Below, one piece after another: positions 1 through 8,068 of a DNA stretch of 64,000 nt. A program made the position numbers and the translations under genes. This DNA is from Pseudomonas lini. GTDB lineage: Bacteria > Pseudomonadota > Gammaproteobacteria > Pseudomonadales > Pseudomonadaceae. Location: positions 248,001-312,000 of the forward strand of contig NZ_JAUSSR010000009.1 of the NCBI RefSeq assembly GCF_030812475.1, written 5' to 3'. The notes beneath the pieces were generated by a model that was given only the letters and a program-made list of their open reading frames with translations, was not told the origin of the DNA and did no database searches. Within the stretch, counting starts at the first letter, position 1. Every line of letters starts with the position of its first letter.

Positions 1-2
1 TC

Positions 3-257
3 GGTTTTCCAATTCCGATCACCGAGGGTGGCTTTTGGCTCGGGGGCGATCATCCGCCTGTCGGCTGCGTGCAAAACCACAGAGCCATTTGTCACCCAGG
101 GCAGGGTAACTCGATTGGCTGGGCCGATCCTGACCTGAACCTGGCGGTGGCGATTTGTCACAACCGTCTGTTCAATCCCGCGTCAATCGACCTGGACCCG
201 CTTTACCCGATAGCCCAGTCCATTCGTCAGGCGGCGGACATGCTTCGCTCCGGTTGA
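3..257 (+). CDS. Serine hydrolase (beta-lactamase/EstB family), C-terminal fragment
   Basis: The open frame enters from the left edge and stops at 255-257, so only about 84 C-terminal residues are visible. The stretch HPGQGNSIGWADPDLNLAVA followed by NRLF resembles the conserved C-terminal segment of class C beta-lactamase-like esterases and carboxylesterases, where a His/Gly-rich turn precedes a GxADP motif. The catalytic SxxK and YxN motifs lie outside the window, so activity and substrate cannot be judged. It ends 59 bases before the P450 gene on the same strand with no obvious terminator, so the two may be cotranscribed; ester cleavage of the same substrate would fit, but that is inference. 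Confidence 0.6.
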   Translation, partial: GFPIPITEGGFWLGGDHPPVGCVQNHRAICHPGQGNSIGWADPDLNLAVAICHNRLFNPASIDLDPLYPIAQSIRQAADMLRSG

Positions 258-316
258 AGGGGCCTCGTTGATACCCGCCCCCCCATAACCTGACAACAAC
301 ATCCGTGGAGGCTGTA

Positions 317-1516
317 ATGAATGCATCTGCTACCTGGACCGTGCCCGAACATGTCCCCAGCGACCGTATCGTCGATTTCGATTTTATGAACCCTCCCAAT
401 GTGACTGCCGATGTTCACCTGGCCTGGAAGGCGCTGCACAACGGTCCCGACATCGTCTGGTCGCCCTACAACGGTGGGCATTGGATTGCCACTCGCGCCG
501 ACGATATCGAAGTCATACAGAAAGACCATCAGCGCTTTTCGCATGCACGGGTGAACATCCCTCCGGGACAGGATCCTGCGCTGGTGCCGCTGGAGCTCGA
601 TCCGCCGGAGCACAGTGCTTATCGTGCGCTCATTACGCCTGCATTTCTGCCCCAAGCCATCGCTGCAATGGAAGGCGATATACGGCTGTTGACGGTTGAA
701 CTGATCGAGGGGTTTGCGGGCAAGGGCGAGTGTGAGTTCATCGTTGAGTTTGCCAAGATGCTGCCGATCGTGATTTTTCTGCGACTGGTTGACCTGCCCC
801 AGGAGGACCGGCTGCAACTGCTGGAAATGACCGAGCTGGCTGTGCGAGGCACCGTCGAAGAGCGCCATCGGTCCCAACAGATGCTGGCGGGTTATATCGG
901 CAAATGGATCGAGAACCGACGCCACAACCCCGGAACCGACCTGATCAGTCTGATCGTCAATGCCAAGGTCGATGGAGAGCCCATTGCGCCGCAGCGCATG
1001 TTCGGGTTGCTGGTGGTGGTGATATTCGGTGGGCTGGATACGGTGGCGGCCATGATGGGTTTTGTTTGCCGTTACCTGGCCGAGCATTCTGCCGAGCGCA
1101 GGCGCCTGGTCGAACAGCCCGAGCTCATACTGACGGCGGTGGACGAGTTGATCAGGCGGCACGGCGTGACCAACACGGCGCGTGTAGTGGTCGAGGATAT
1201 GCATCTCAATGGTGTTTACCTTAAGCGCGGCGACTCTATACAGGTGCCAAACGCACTGTTTGGTCTTGATGAGCGGCGATTCAGCGATCCCATGGCCATC
1301 GATTTCGAGCGCAAGCCGGTGTTGCACGGGGCTTTCGGAAATGGTCCTCACCGCTGCCCCGGCTCATTTCTGGCTCGGATGGAAATCAAGGTTTTCCTCC
1401 AGGAGTGGCTCAAGCGTATACCGGACTTCGAACTCGTTGCAGAAGATCCACCTCGCTGCGCCTCAGGCATGGTCAACGGCTTGCTTCATCTTCCGTTGCG
1501 CTGGAAAATCGCCTGA
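317..1516 (+). CDS. Cytochrome P450, P450cam-like (CYP101-type)
   Basis: Soluble bacterial P450 of 399 residues, predicted to hydroxylate a hydrophobic substrate using electrons from a [2Fe-2S] ferredoxin. Visible: I-helix GGLDT near residue 238, ExxR as ELIR near 277, and heme loop FGNGPHRCPG with the axial Cys at about 347. NGGHWIATR near the N terminus and the C-terminal EWLKRIPDFEL closely resemble P450cam. An in-frame GTG at 305 is part of GTGGAGG, which is better read as the Shine-Dalgarno of the ATG at 317, so the ATG is chosen. No ferredoxin reductase lies nearby; the only ferredoxin is at 30247-30567. Substrate unknown. Confidence 0.93.
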   Translation: MNASATWTVPEHVPSDRIVDFDFMNPPNVTADVHLAWKALHNGPDIVWSPYNGGHWIATRADDIEVIQKDHQRFSHARVNIPPGQDPALVPLELDPPEHSAYRALITPAFLPQAIAAMEGDIRLLTVELIEGFAGKGECEFIVEFAKMLPIVIFLRLVDLPQEDRLQLLEMTELAVRGTVEERHRSQQMLAGYIGKWIENRRHNPGTDLISLIVNAKVDGEPIAPQRMFGLLVVVIFGGLDTVAAMMGFVCRYLAEHSAERRRLVEQPELILTAVDELIRRHGVTNTARVVVEDMHLNGVYLKRGDSIQVPNALFGLDERRFSDPMAIDFERKPVLHGAFGNGPHRCPGSFLARMEIKVFLQEWLKRIPDFELVAEDPPRCASGMVNGLLHLPLRWKIA

Positions 1517-1552
1517 CAGCGATTGATGTGCTCTCGGTTGCCGGATGGCACC

Positions 1553-1571
1553 TCGCGGCCGCGGGCCGCGA
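1553..1571. terminator. GC-rich hairpin downstream of the P450 gene
   Basis: Perfect 8-bp stem TCGCGGCC/GGCCGCGA with a GCG loop, 37 bases after the P450 stop codon. There is no T-tract, so it may act as an mRNA 3' end stabiliser or weak terminator rather than a canonical intrinsic terminator. Confidence 0.4.
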
Positions 1572-1698
1572 ACAATCTCAGGGCAGGGTCTGCATCGACC
1601 GATGCCAGACCTGTGAGGCCCTTCTTACATTGTCTCAAGCTTCAATCCCGTTCCATTTTTCCACATCTGTCAGCCCTCATCTTCGGTGTTGCAGTGCG

Positions 1699-1727
1699 TT
1701 GACACTCAATCTCGCGCCGTTTATAGT
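1699..1727 (+). promoter_or_regulatory. Sigma70 promoter of the 16-kb catabolic operon
   Basis: TTGACA at 1699-1704, a 17-base spacer, and TATAGT at 1722-1727: near-consensus and the best promoter match I found in the window. It lies in the 315-base gap 1517-1831 between the P450 and Rieske genes, and the expected start (about 1734) falls inside an operator-like palindrome. The rest of that gap holds only the hairpin at 1553-1571 and no convincing reading frame. Confidence 0.7.
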
Positions 1728-1730
1728 CTT

Positions 1731-1741
1731 GAACATCGTTC
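1731..1741. promoter_or_regulatory. Operator-like palindrome GAACATCGTTC
   Basis: TGAAC-ATC-GTTCA is a perfect 5+5 inverted repeat with a 3-base centre, placed 3 bases after the -10 box, where a bound repressor would block initiation. The same GAACNNNGTTC element follows the -10 of the 27.5-kb unit (27401-27411), and a one-base variant lies upstream of the SDR at 30690. The binding protein is not known. Confidence 0.5.
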
Positions 1742-1831
1742 ATAAAATGATAGAGCGCTTCAGTCGCTCTTCAAACAAGAATAATAAGCCAAAGGCAGCA
1801 TTACAGAGGCTGCCGGTGAAGGAGGTTTGTA

Positions 1832-3193
1832 ATGACCGCTCGAGAATCGGCACCCAAAACCGTACGGCCTGACTTCGTCCCCCGTGAAGGTTATTTGTCA
1901 AAGGAATACGTTCAGCTGGAGAAGGAGCGGATGTGGCCCAAGGTCTGGCAAGTGGCCTGCCGCCTCGAGGAGATTCCCAGTGTGGGGGATTACGTCACTT
2001 TCGACGTGATCGACGAGTCCATCATCGTCACGCGTCTCACCGGTGACAAGATCAAGGCCTACTATAACGTCTGCCAGCACCGGGGGCGTCGCCTCACCAG
2101 TGGTTGCGGGCATGCCGCCAAGTTCCACTGTAGCTACCATGGTTGGCAGTGGAACCTTGACGGCAGCGTGTTGCGTATCCTTGATGAGCAGGATTGGGCC
2201 GGTTGCCCGAACATGACTCATGAAGAGCTGGCACTCAAGGAAGTGCTGGTGGATACCTGGGGTGGCTTCGTGTTCATCAACATGGACCCCAATGCCGAGC
2301 CGCTGGCCAAGTATCTGGCACCGGTTCCCGAGATTACCGATTGCTACGAATTCGAGAACATGCGCTACCGCTGGTACAAGTCGGTGCGCCTGCCGTGCAA
2401 CTGGAAAGTCGCACTCGAGGCCTTCAACGAGGGCTATCACGTCGCCGCGACTCATCCGCAAATTCTCGATACCCAGGGCGACGACGTCACCCGTAGCTTT
2501 GCTTTCGGCAAGCACGGCATGTTCGACTACTCGACTGCCACCCGTCTGCCAGGCACGCCGTCCCCGCGCACGGGTAAACCCATTCCGGATGATATCCGTC
2601 CGGGGATGGTGAAGTTCTACCAGATCATGGAAGACCAGCTGAAGGCAATCTTCACCGATCGGGACAACGAGGCCACCAAGCGGCTGTTGACGGAAGTGGA
2701 GCCGACTCAGGATCAGATGCTGGTGCTGAGCAAGGCGATGCAGTTTCAGGTCGAAGCCGCCATCGCCGACGGGGCCGGTTGGCCGAATATCTCGATGGAA
2801 CAGATGATGCGCGCCGGCACCGACTGGCACGTCTTCCCCAACCTGGTGTTCCTGCTCTATCCGGACGGCGCCCTGTTCTATCGTGCCCGTCCCGATGGCG
2901 CCAACCCCGACTCTTGCATCTATGACATTTGGTCACTCAAGCGTTATGCACCCGGCAAGGAACCCAAGCTCGAGCGCGAGTTCTATCACGGCGTCGATGA
3001 TTGGAAAAAGGATACGGTCAAGAATTTCGGCCTGATCCTCAGCCAGGACTTCCAGAACATGGGGCAGGTGCAGATGGGCATGAAGTCTCGTGGCTTCGAC
3101 GGCTCACGGACAAACCCACTGCAGGAATCGTCGATCTCCAATTTCCACCGTGAACTTCAGGAATACATCTACGGCACGGAGTCCGCGCAATGA
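1832..3193 (+). CDS. Rieske non-heme iron oxygenase, alpha subunit
   Basis: Terminal oxygenase of 453 residues. The Rieske [2Fe-2S] site is CxH at 81-83 and CxxH at 100-103. The mononuclear iron site is GYHVAATH, with His at about 203 and 208, and a distal Asp near 406 in SQDFQNMGQ. This is the full set for a functional ring-hydroxylating or monooxygenating alpha subunit. No beta subunit is adjacent, as is usual for the homotrimeric KshA/dicamba-type enzymes. Start chosen at ATG 1832 with AAGGAGG 7 bases upstream. It overlaps the next gene by four bases (ATGA), so it is translationally coupled to the KstD-like flavoprotein. Its electron donor must be encoded elsewhere; the ferredoxin at 30247 is one candidate. 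Confidence 0.93.
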   Translation: MTARESAPKTVRPDFVPREGYLSKEYVQLEKERMWPKVWQVACRLEEIPSVGDYVTFDVIDESIIVTRLTGDKIKAYYNVCQHRGRRLTSGCGHAAKFHCSYHGWQWNLDGSVLRILDEQDWAGCPNMTHEELALKEVLVDTWGGFVFINMDPNAEPLAKYLAPVPEITDCYEFENMRYRWYKSVRLPCNWKVALEAFNEGYHVAATHPQILDTQGDDVTRSFAFGKHGMFDYSTATRLPGTPSPRTGKPIPDDIRPGMVKFYQIMEDQLKAIFTDRDNEATKRLLTEVEPTQDQMLVLSKAMQFQVEAAIADGAGWPNISMEQMMRAGTDWHVFPNLVFLLYPDGALFYRARPDGANPDSCIYDIWSLKRYAPGKEPKLEREFYHGVDDWKKDTVKNFGLILSQDFQNMGQVQMGMKSRGFDGSRTNPLQESSISNFHRELQEYIYGTESAQ

Positions 3194-4896
3194 GTCAATG
3201 GGACGAGTCCTACGACCTGGTCATCATCGGCAGTGGTGGCGGCTCGATGTGCGCGGCACTCAAGGCCAAGGAGTTGGGTAAGCGTGCGCTGATTATCGAG
3301 AAGCTGGATAAGGTCGGTGGCTCAACTGGCTATTCGGGCGGGGTCTGGTGGCTGCCAAACAACCCGGTCATGAAACGCCACGGCGTGGAGGATTCCTACG
3401 AGCGCGCTCGGCAATACTTCGACAGCGTGGTGACCTACGAGGGTCCTTCCACCAGCGTCAAACGCCGTGATGCTTTTTTGCACATGAGCCCTCTGATCGT
3501 CGACTTTCTTGAGCGCAAGGGCATGGCGTTCGAGTACGCCGATGGTTGGAGCGATTACTACGATGACCGCCCGGGCGGTGAGCCACGTGGACGCTCGCTG
3601 GTGGCCAAGTTGTTCGATATTCGAGAGCTGGGCGAATGGGAAGGGCGTCTGTCGCGCTACCGTGGCGCGCCGATCCCGGCCAATTCCAACGAGTTCCCAA
3701 CATTGTTCCTGCTCAAGCGGACCTGGGCGGGCAAGCGCAAGGCCATGCAGCTGGGCTGGCGCATGCTCAAGCAAAAGCTGCGTGGCCAGACCGTCCTGGG
3801 CGGTGGTGCAGCCATTCAGGGACGCATGTTGCAGATCGCACTGCGCGAACAACTGCCGATCTGGACCGACTCGCCTGTCGAGGAATTGATCGTGGAACAA
3901 GGCCGGGTGGTGGGCGTAACGGTTCGTCAGGGTGACCGTGTACGGCGCATCCAGGCGCATGACGCCGTGCTGATCAATACCGGTGGCTTTTCGCACAATG
4001 CAGAGATGCGCAAACGCTACCAGCCACAACCAGCCTCCGCCGACTGGACCAATGCGAACCCGGGTGATACCGGCGAAGTGATTGAAGCCGCCATGCGTCT
4101 TGGCGCCGCCACCGATTGCATGGACGAAGCCTGGTGGGTGGTGACGTCTCTCGGCCCGGGTCTGACGTTCCCCGAAGGCGCGCGCACACCGGCGGGTGAA
4201 CCTTTACCTTTTATGCATCACCTGGATTTGTCGTTGCCTTATTCGATCATGGTCGATCAGGACGGCCAGCGATTCTGCAATGAAGCGGGGTCCTACATGG
4301 AAATCGGCCAGCGTATGTACAAGCGCCAGGCCGAAACCGGTAAGGCCGTGCCCAGCTGGGTGGTGATGGACAGTCGCCAGCGCGAATTCTACCCCTGGGG
4401 AACGGCGATGCCTGGCAAGGTGCCGCAGCAGTGGCTGGACAGTGGCTACATGATCAAGGCCGAGACGCTTGAGGAACTGTCGAAAAAGTGCGGTATCGAT
4501 ACCCGCGGGCTACTCACGACCGTACAGCGTTTCAACGGGTTTTGTGCCAGCGGCAAGGATGAAGACTTTGCACGCGGCGGTAAGGCATTCGACCGCAGTC
4601 ACGGTGACCCGACCATCCAGCCAAACCCCAACCTGGGCGCCATCGAAAAGGGGCCGTTCTATGCGGTCCGCATGTACCCGGGTGATGTCGGCACTGCCGG
4701 CGGGCTGGTTACCGATGAGTACGCTCGGGTATTGCGCGAAGACGGCCAGCCCATCAGTGGGCTGTACGCCACGGGCAACGCCACCGCTGGGGTCAGCGGG
4801 CGTATGTATCCGGGAGCCGGCACCAGTATCGCCGCATCCTTCATCTTCGGTTACATCGCTGCTGCGCACTCGGCGGGGCAGGACAAGATCTGGTGA
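3190..4896 (+). CDS. FAD-dependent dehydrogenase, 3-ketosteroid delta-1-dehydrogenase-like
   Basis: A 568-residue FAD_binding_2 protein. The dinucleotide-binding motif DLVIIGSGGGSMCAAL is followed by EK and VGGSTGYSGGVWWLPNN, and the C terminus has GLYATGNATAGVSGRMYPGAGTSI, the flavin-closing region typical of KstD and fumarate-reductase-like enzymes. KstD enzymes remove two hydrogens next to a ring ketone. Length and motif order match KstD, but a related cyclic ketone or acyl substrate is equally possible, and the KstD active-site tyrosines cannot be assigned without alignment. Coupled by ATGA overlap to the Rieske gene, so the two probably act in succession on the same ring. Confidence 0.85.
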   Translation: MSQWDESYDLVIIGSGGGSMCAALKAKELGKRALIIEKLDKVGGSTGYSGGVWWLPNNPVMKRHGVEDSYERARQYFDSVVTYEGPSTSVKRRDAFLHMSPLIVDFLERKGMAFEYADGWSDYYDDRPGGEPRGRSLVAKLFDIRELGEWEGRLSRYRGAPIPANSNEFPTLFLLKRTWAGKRKAMQLGWRMLKQKLRGQTVLGGGAAIQGRMLQIALREQLPIWTDSPVEELIVEQGRVVGVTVRQGDRVRRIQAHDAVLINTGGFSHNAEMRKRYQPQPASADWTNANPGDTGEVIEAAMRLGAATDCMDEAWWVVTSLGPGLTFPEGARTPAGEPLPFMHHLDLSLPYSIMVDQDGQRFCNEAGSYMEIGQRMYKRQAETGKAVPSWVVMDSRQREFYPWGTAMPGKVPQQWLDSGYMIKAETLEELSKKCGIDTRGLLTTVQRFNGFCASGKDEDFARGGKAFDRSHGDPTIQPNPNLGAIEKGPFYAVRMYPGDVGTAGGLVTDEYARVLREDGQPISGLYATGNATAGVSGRMYPGAGTSIAASFIFGYIAAAHSAGQDKIW

Positions 4897-4941
4897 GTCA
4901 ACAACTCAGCCTTTGATTCGGTTCCAATGGAGAATTAAAAA

Positions 4942-5925
4942 ATGACAGCCGCAATCCCGGACGGCGAGATCCTTGTAGGCATCTACCGGCGCATGACTCG
5001 GATCAAACAGAATGATGAGCGTTTTCGTGCGGTGTTGAAGTCCGGCAAGCTGGTCATGCCGTACTACTCGCCACGCGGGCAGGAAGTCATCCCTTCGGCA
5101 GTGTCGGCGTGCCTGGACGATGAGGATTACATCTGCACTATCTATCGTGGTGTGCATGACATGATCGCCAAAGGCATCCCGCTCAATGACCTCTGGGCTG
5201 AATTCGGCGGTCGCGCCACGGGTACCTGCAAGGGTAAGGGTGGGCCGATGCACGTGACCCATCCGGGAACGGGCGTGATGGTCACCACCGGCATCGTCGG
5301 TAGTTCGATGCCAATTGCCAACGGCTTGGCGCTCGCCGCGCAGATCCGTGGTGAGAAGCGTGTCAGCGTGGCTTATTTCGGTGACGGCGCGAGCAACATC
5401 GGCGCCTTCCACGAAGCGCTGAACATGGCCTCGGTGTGGAAGCTGCCAGTGATCTTCGTCTGCCAGAACAATGGCTACGGCGAGCATACCAAATATGCCA
5501 ACTCTACCGCCGTGGCCAACATTGCCCAGCGCGCGGCTTCCTATTCCATGCCGGGCATCACCGTGGACGGCAACGATCCCGTTGCCACCTACCTTGCGGC
5601 GCGCGAAGCCGTCGATCGGGCGCGCCAGGGTCTCGGTCCATCACTGATCGAGGCCAAAACCTTTCGGTTCCATGGACATGTCTTCGGTGATGCCGATGCC
5701 TACATGGACAAGGGCGAAAAGGATGCGTGGATGGCCAAGGACCCGGTACCGCTTTTCCGCAACTGGCTGATCAAGACCGGCCTTGCCAGTGAAGACCAGT
5801 TGGCGACCCTGGAAGCCGCCATCGAGCTCGAAATCGACGAGGCTGTCGAGTTCACTTTGAACAGCCCCTACCCGGATCTTGCGGAACTGCATCGCGATAT
5901 CTACAAGGATGAGGTGAACGTATGA
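4942..5925 (+). CDS. Acetoin/2-oxoacid dehydrogenase-like E1 alpha subunit
   Basis: A 327-residue thiamine-diphosphate E1 alpha subunit. The TPP motif GDGASNIGAFHEALNMA begins near residue 147 and runs to NNGYG; KGKGGPMH and THPGTGVMVTTGIVGS match AcoA-type acetoin dehydrogenase better than large PDH E1. It would decarboxylate a 2-oxoacid or cleave an alpha-hydroxyketone or diketone and pass the acyl group to lipoate. Start at 4942 with GGAGAA upstream. Overlaps the beta subunit by four bases. In this context the substrate may be a ring-derived ketone rather than acetoin, which is inference. Confidence 0.92.
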   Translation: MTAAIPDGEILVGIYRRMTRIKQNDERFRAVLKSGKLVMPYYSPRGQEVIPSAVSACLDDEDYICTIYRGVHDMIAKGIPLNDLWAEFGGRATGTCKGKGGPMHVTHPGTGVMVTTGIVGSSMPIANGLALAAQIRGEKRVSVAYFGDGASNIGAFHEALNMASVWKLPVIFVCQNNGYGEHTKYANSTAVANIAQRAASYSMPGITVDGNDPVATYLAAREAVDRARQGLGPSLIEAKTFRFHGHVFGDADAYMDKGEKDAWMAKDPVPLFRNWLIKTGLASEDQLATLEAAIELEIDEAVEFTLNSPYPDLAELHRDIYKDEVNV

Positions 5926-6911
5926 ACCTGCCAGCCAAGATCAACACTATCCAGGCAATCAATCAGGCGCTCGACGACGCGATGGCGGCGGACGTCAATG
6001 TCATTGTGCTCGGCGAGGATGTCGGCGACAGGGAAGAAGGCGGCATTGTCGGGGTCACCCGGGGCCTGTCCAGCAAGTATGGCGACGCGAGGGTGCGTTC
6101 CACGCCGATCTCAGAGCAGGCAATCATCGGCGCAGCCATTGGCGCGGCGATCGTTGGCATGCGGCCAGTCGCTGAAATCATGCTGATGAACTTCACCACC
6201 GTGGCCATGGACATGATCGTCAACCACGCTGCGAAGCTGCGCTTCATGTCGGGCGGGCAAACGCATGTGCCAATGGTCATCCGCACCATGACCGGTGCAG
6301 GCTTTGGTACGGGCGGGCAACATGCGGATTACCTGGAAGCATGGTTCGCCCATACGGCTGGCATCAAGGTGGTTGCGCCCTCCAGTCCGGCTGACGCGTA
6401 CGGTTTGATGCTCTCCGCCATCGAAGACGACGACCCGGTGTTGTTCATCGAAAACATGCCGACCTATTGGACGCCGGGGCCTGCCCCCGAGCGCGGGGTA
6501 AAAATCCCCTTGGGCAAGGCCAGCATTCTGCGCGAAGGCACCGACGTCACCTTGATCAGTTACAGCCGGCGAGTGTTGGACTGCTGCGCGGTTGCCGAGA
6601 AGCTCGCTGCCGAGGGCATTTCGGCCGAGGTGATCGACCTGCGGACCATCTCGCCGCTGGACACCGAAACCTTCCTCGCCTCTGTAGCGAAGACCGGGCG
6701 GGCAGTCATTGTTCATGAAGCAGTCAAACCGTTTGGCGTCGGTGCAGAAATTGCCTCGCTCATCTACGAATCGCTTTACGGCCAGCTCAAGGGGCCCGTG
6801 CAGCGTGTCGGTTCCAACTACGCCCCGGTGCCGTTCTCCAAACCTCTGGAAGACGCACACGTTCCCAGCCTCGAGCAGATCGAAGTGGCCGTCCGTGCAA
6901 CGTTTAAATGA
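5922..6911 (+). CDS. Acetoin/2-oxoacid dehydrogenase-like E1 beta subunit
   Basis: A 329-residue transketolase-type E1 beta subunit that completes the alpha2beta2 TPP enzyme. Visible: GEDVGDREEGGIVGVTRGL, STPISEQAIIGAAIGAA, GGQHADYLEAWFAHTAGIKV and VIDLRTISPLD, all characteristic of the family (PDHB/AcoB). Full length. ATGA overlap with the alpha gene indicates coupled, stoichiometric synthesis. Confidence 0.93.
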   Translation: MNLPAKINTIQAINQALDDAMAADVNVIVLGEDVGDREEGGIVGVTRGLSSKYGDARVRSTPISEQAIIGAAIGAAIVGMRPVAEIMLMNFTTVAMDMIVNHAAKLRFMSGGQTHVPMVIRTMTGAGFGTGGQHADYLEAWFAHTAGIKVVAPSSPADAYGLMLSAIEDDDPVLFIENMPTYWTPGPAPERGVKIPLGKASILREGTDVTLISYSRRVLDCCAVAEKLAAEGISAEVIDLRTISPLDTETFLASVAKTGRAVIVHEAVKPFGVGAEIASLIYESLYGQLKGPVQRVGSNYAPVPFSKPLEDAHVPSLEQIEVAVRATFK

Positions 6912-6936
6912 AGCAACTTAAATTAAGGAAAGCGTC

Positions 6937-7167
6937 ATGAGCACTCAGATTCTCCTGCCAAAACTGGGCTTTTCGATGAATGAAGGCACCTTGTCCGAAT
7001 GGTTGGTTGCCGATGGCTCCACGGTCGAAGAAGGCCAGATCATCTATGCCCTGGAAAGCGACAAGTCAGTCCAGGAAGTCGAGGCGCCGATCAGTGGCAC
7101 CTTGAAGATCATCGCTGCGGCCGGTGAGACCTATGAGGTTGGCACCCTGTTGGCCGAGATTGTCTGA
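6937..7167 (+). CDS. Stand-alone lipoyl-domain protein
   Basis: Only 76 residues, amounting to a single biotinyl/lipoyl domain: PKLGFSMNEGTL at the N terminus, then ALESDKSVQEVEAP with the lipoylated Lys at about 43 in the beta-turn, then a C-terminal hammerhead half. In ordinary complexes this domain is fused to E2; here it is a free protein encoded directly upstream of a lipoyl-less E2. It would shuttle acyl groups between E1 and E2 as a diffusible carrier, much like GcvH or an acyl-carrier protein. Start at ATG 6937 with AAGGAAAG upstream. Confidence 0.9.
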   Translation: MSTQILLPKLGFSMNEGTLSEWLVADGSTVEEGQIIYALESDKSVQEVEAPISGTLKIIAAAGETYEVGTLLAEIV

Positions 7168-7191
7168 GAATCCAAGGGTAGGGTGAAGCGA

Positions 7192-8001
7192 ATGAGCGTC
7201 GATATTCCAGTGGCTAAACAGTCCAGTCAACCCGCCGTCGAGCGACCTGCACAGCCGGCGTTCGGTAGCGATTTGCCCCCATGGCCGCAGGTCGATTTCA
7301 GTGAGTTTGGCGAGATCGAGACTCGTGCGCTCAGCCGGGTGCAAGTGTTGACCGCCAAGTACATGGCGCGTAACTGGGTGACGATTCCCCATGTCACTCA
7401 CCACGACGATGCGGACATCACCGATCTTGAGCTGTTGCGTAAAGCGCAGAACGAAGCGGGCGTGAGCACCAAGTTGACGCTGCTGCCTTATCTCATCAAG
7501 GCGGTGGTCGGTGCGCTGCAAAGCTTCCCGCAGTTCAACGCCTCGCTCGACGGCACTGGCAAGAACCTGGTGTTCAAAAAATATTTCCACATTGGCGTGG
7601 CCGTAGATACGCGCTTCGGTTTGTTGGTCCCCGTGCTGCGCGACTGTGATCGCAAGAGCATCCACGAGTTGGCTGCCGAGCTCCAGGCCATCACAACGAA
7701 AGCGCGCGACAAGGGCCTTTCGATGGCTGAAATGAGTGGCGGCAGCTTCACCATCAGCTCGCTCGGCAGTTTTGGCGGAACAGCGTTCACCCCGATCGTC
7801 AATGCGCCCGAGGTGGCCATTCTCGGCGTCACGCGCGCACAAGAGAAGCCGCGCCGCGGTAGCGGGGACGCCATCGAGTGGCGCCTGGCCCTGCCGCTTT
7901 CATTAAGTTATGACCATAGGGTGGTTAATGGCGCCGACGCCGCGCGGTTTACCGCCAGGCTGGCCGGACTGCTTGCAGATCCTGCCGCTGTGGAGGCCTG
8001 A
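7192..8001 (+). CDS. E2 acyltransferase catalytic domain without lipoyl or E3-binding domain
   Basis: About 269 residues corresponding to the 2-oxoacid dehydrogenase acyltransferase catalytic domain alone. PWPQVDFSEFGEIE, IPHVTHHDDADITDLE and the active-site SYDHRVVNGADAARF (His about 242) are clear. Only some 30 residues precede the domain and they contain neither a lipoyl motif nor a recognisable peripheral subunit-binding domain, so no site for E3 is visible. It would move the acyl group from the separate lipoyl protein to CoA. ATG 7192 is preferred (AGGGTGA upstream); a GTG at 7183 is possible. No E3 gene is present, so the housekeeping Lpd is presumably used. Confidence 0.9.
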   Translation: MSVDIPVAKQSSQPAVERPAQPAFGSDLPPWPQVDFSEFGEIETRALSRVQVLTAKYMARNWVTIPHVTHHDDADITDLELLRKAQNEAGVSTKLTLLPYLIKAVVGALQSFPQFNASLDGTGKNLVFKKYFHIGVAVDTRFGLLVPVLRDCDRKSIHELAAELQAITTKARDKGLSMAEMSGGSFTISSLGSFGGTAFTPIVNAPEVAILGVTRAQEKPRRGSGDAIEWRLALPLSLSYDHRVVNGADAARFTARLAGLLADPAAVEA

Positions 8002-8068
8002 CGCCACGCTTCGCGCAGCACTCAGATAATCCGTTCAACAACAGCCTTATAAAAATGACGGAATTTCA

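Noticed and set aside
305-316. GTG 305 as the P450 start
   Set aside because: The GTG is part of GTGGAGG, the ribosome binding site for the ATG at 317.
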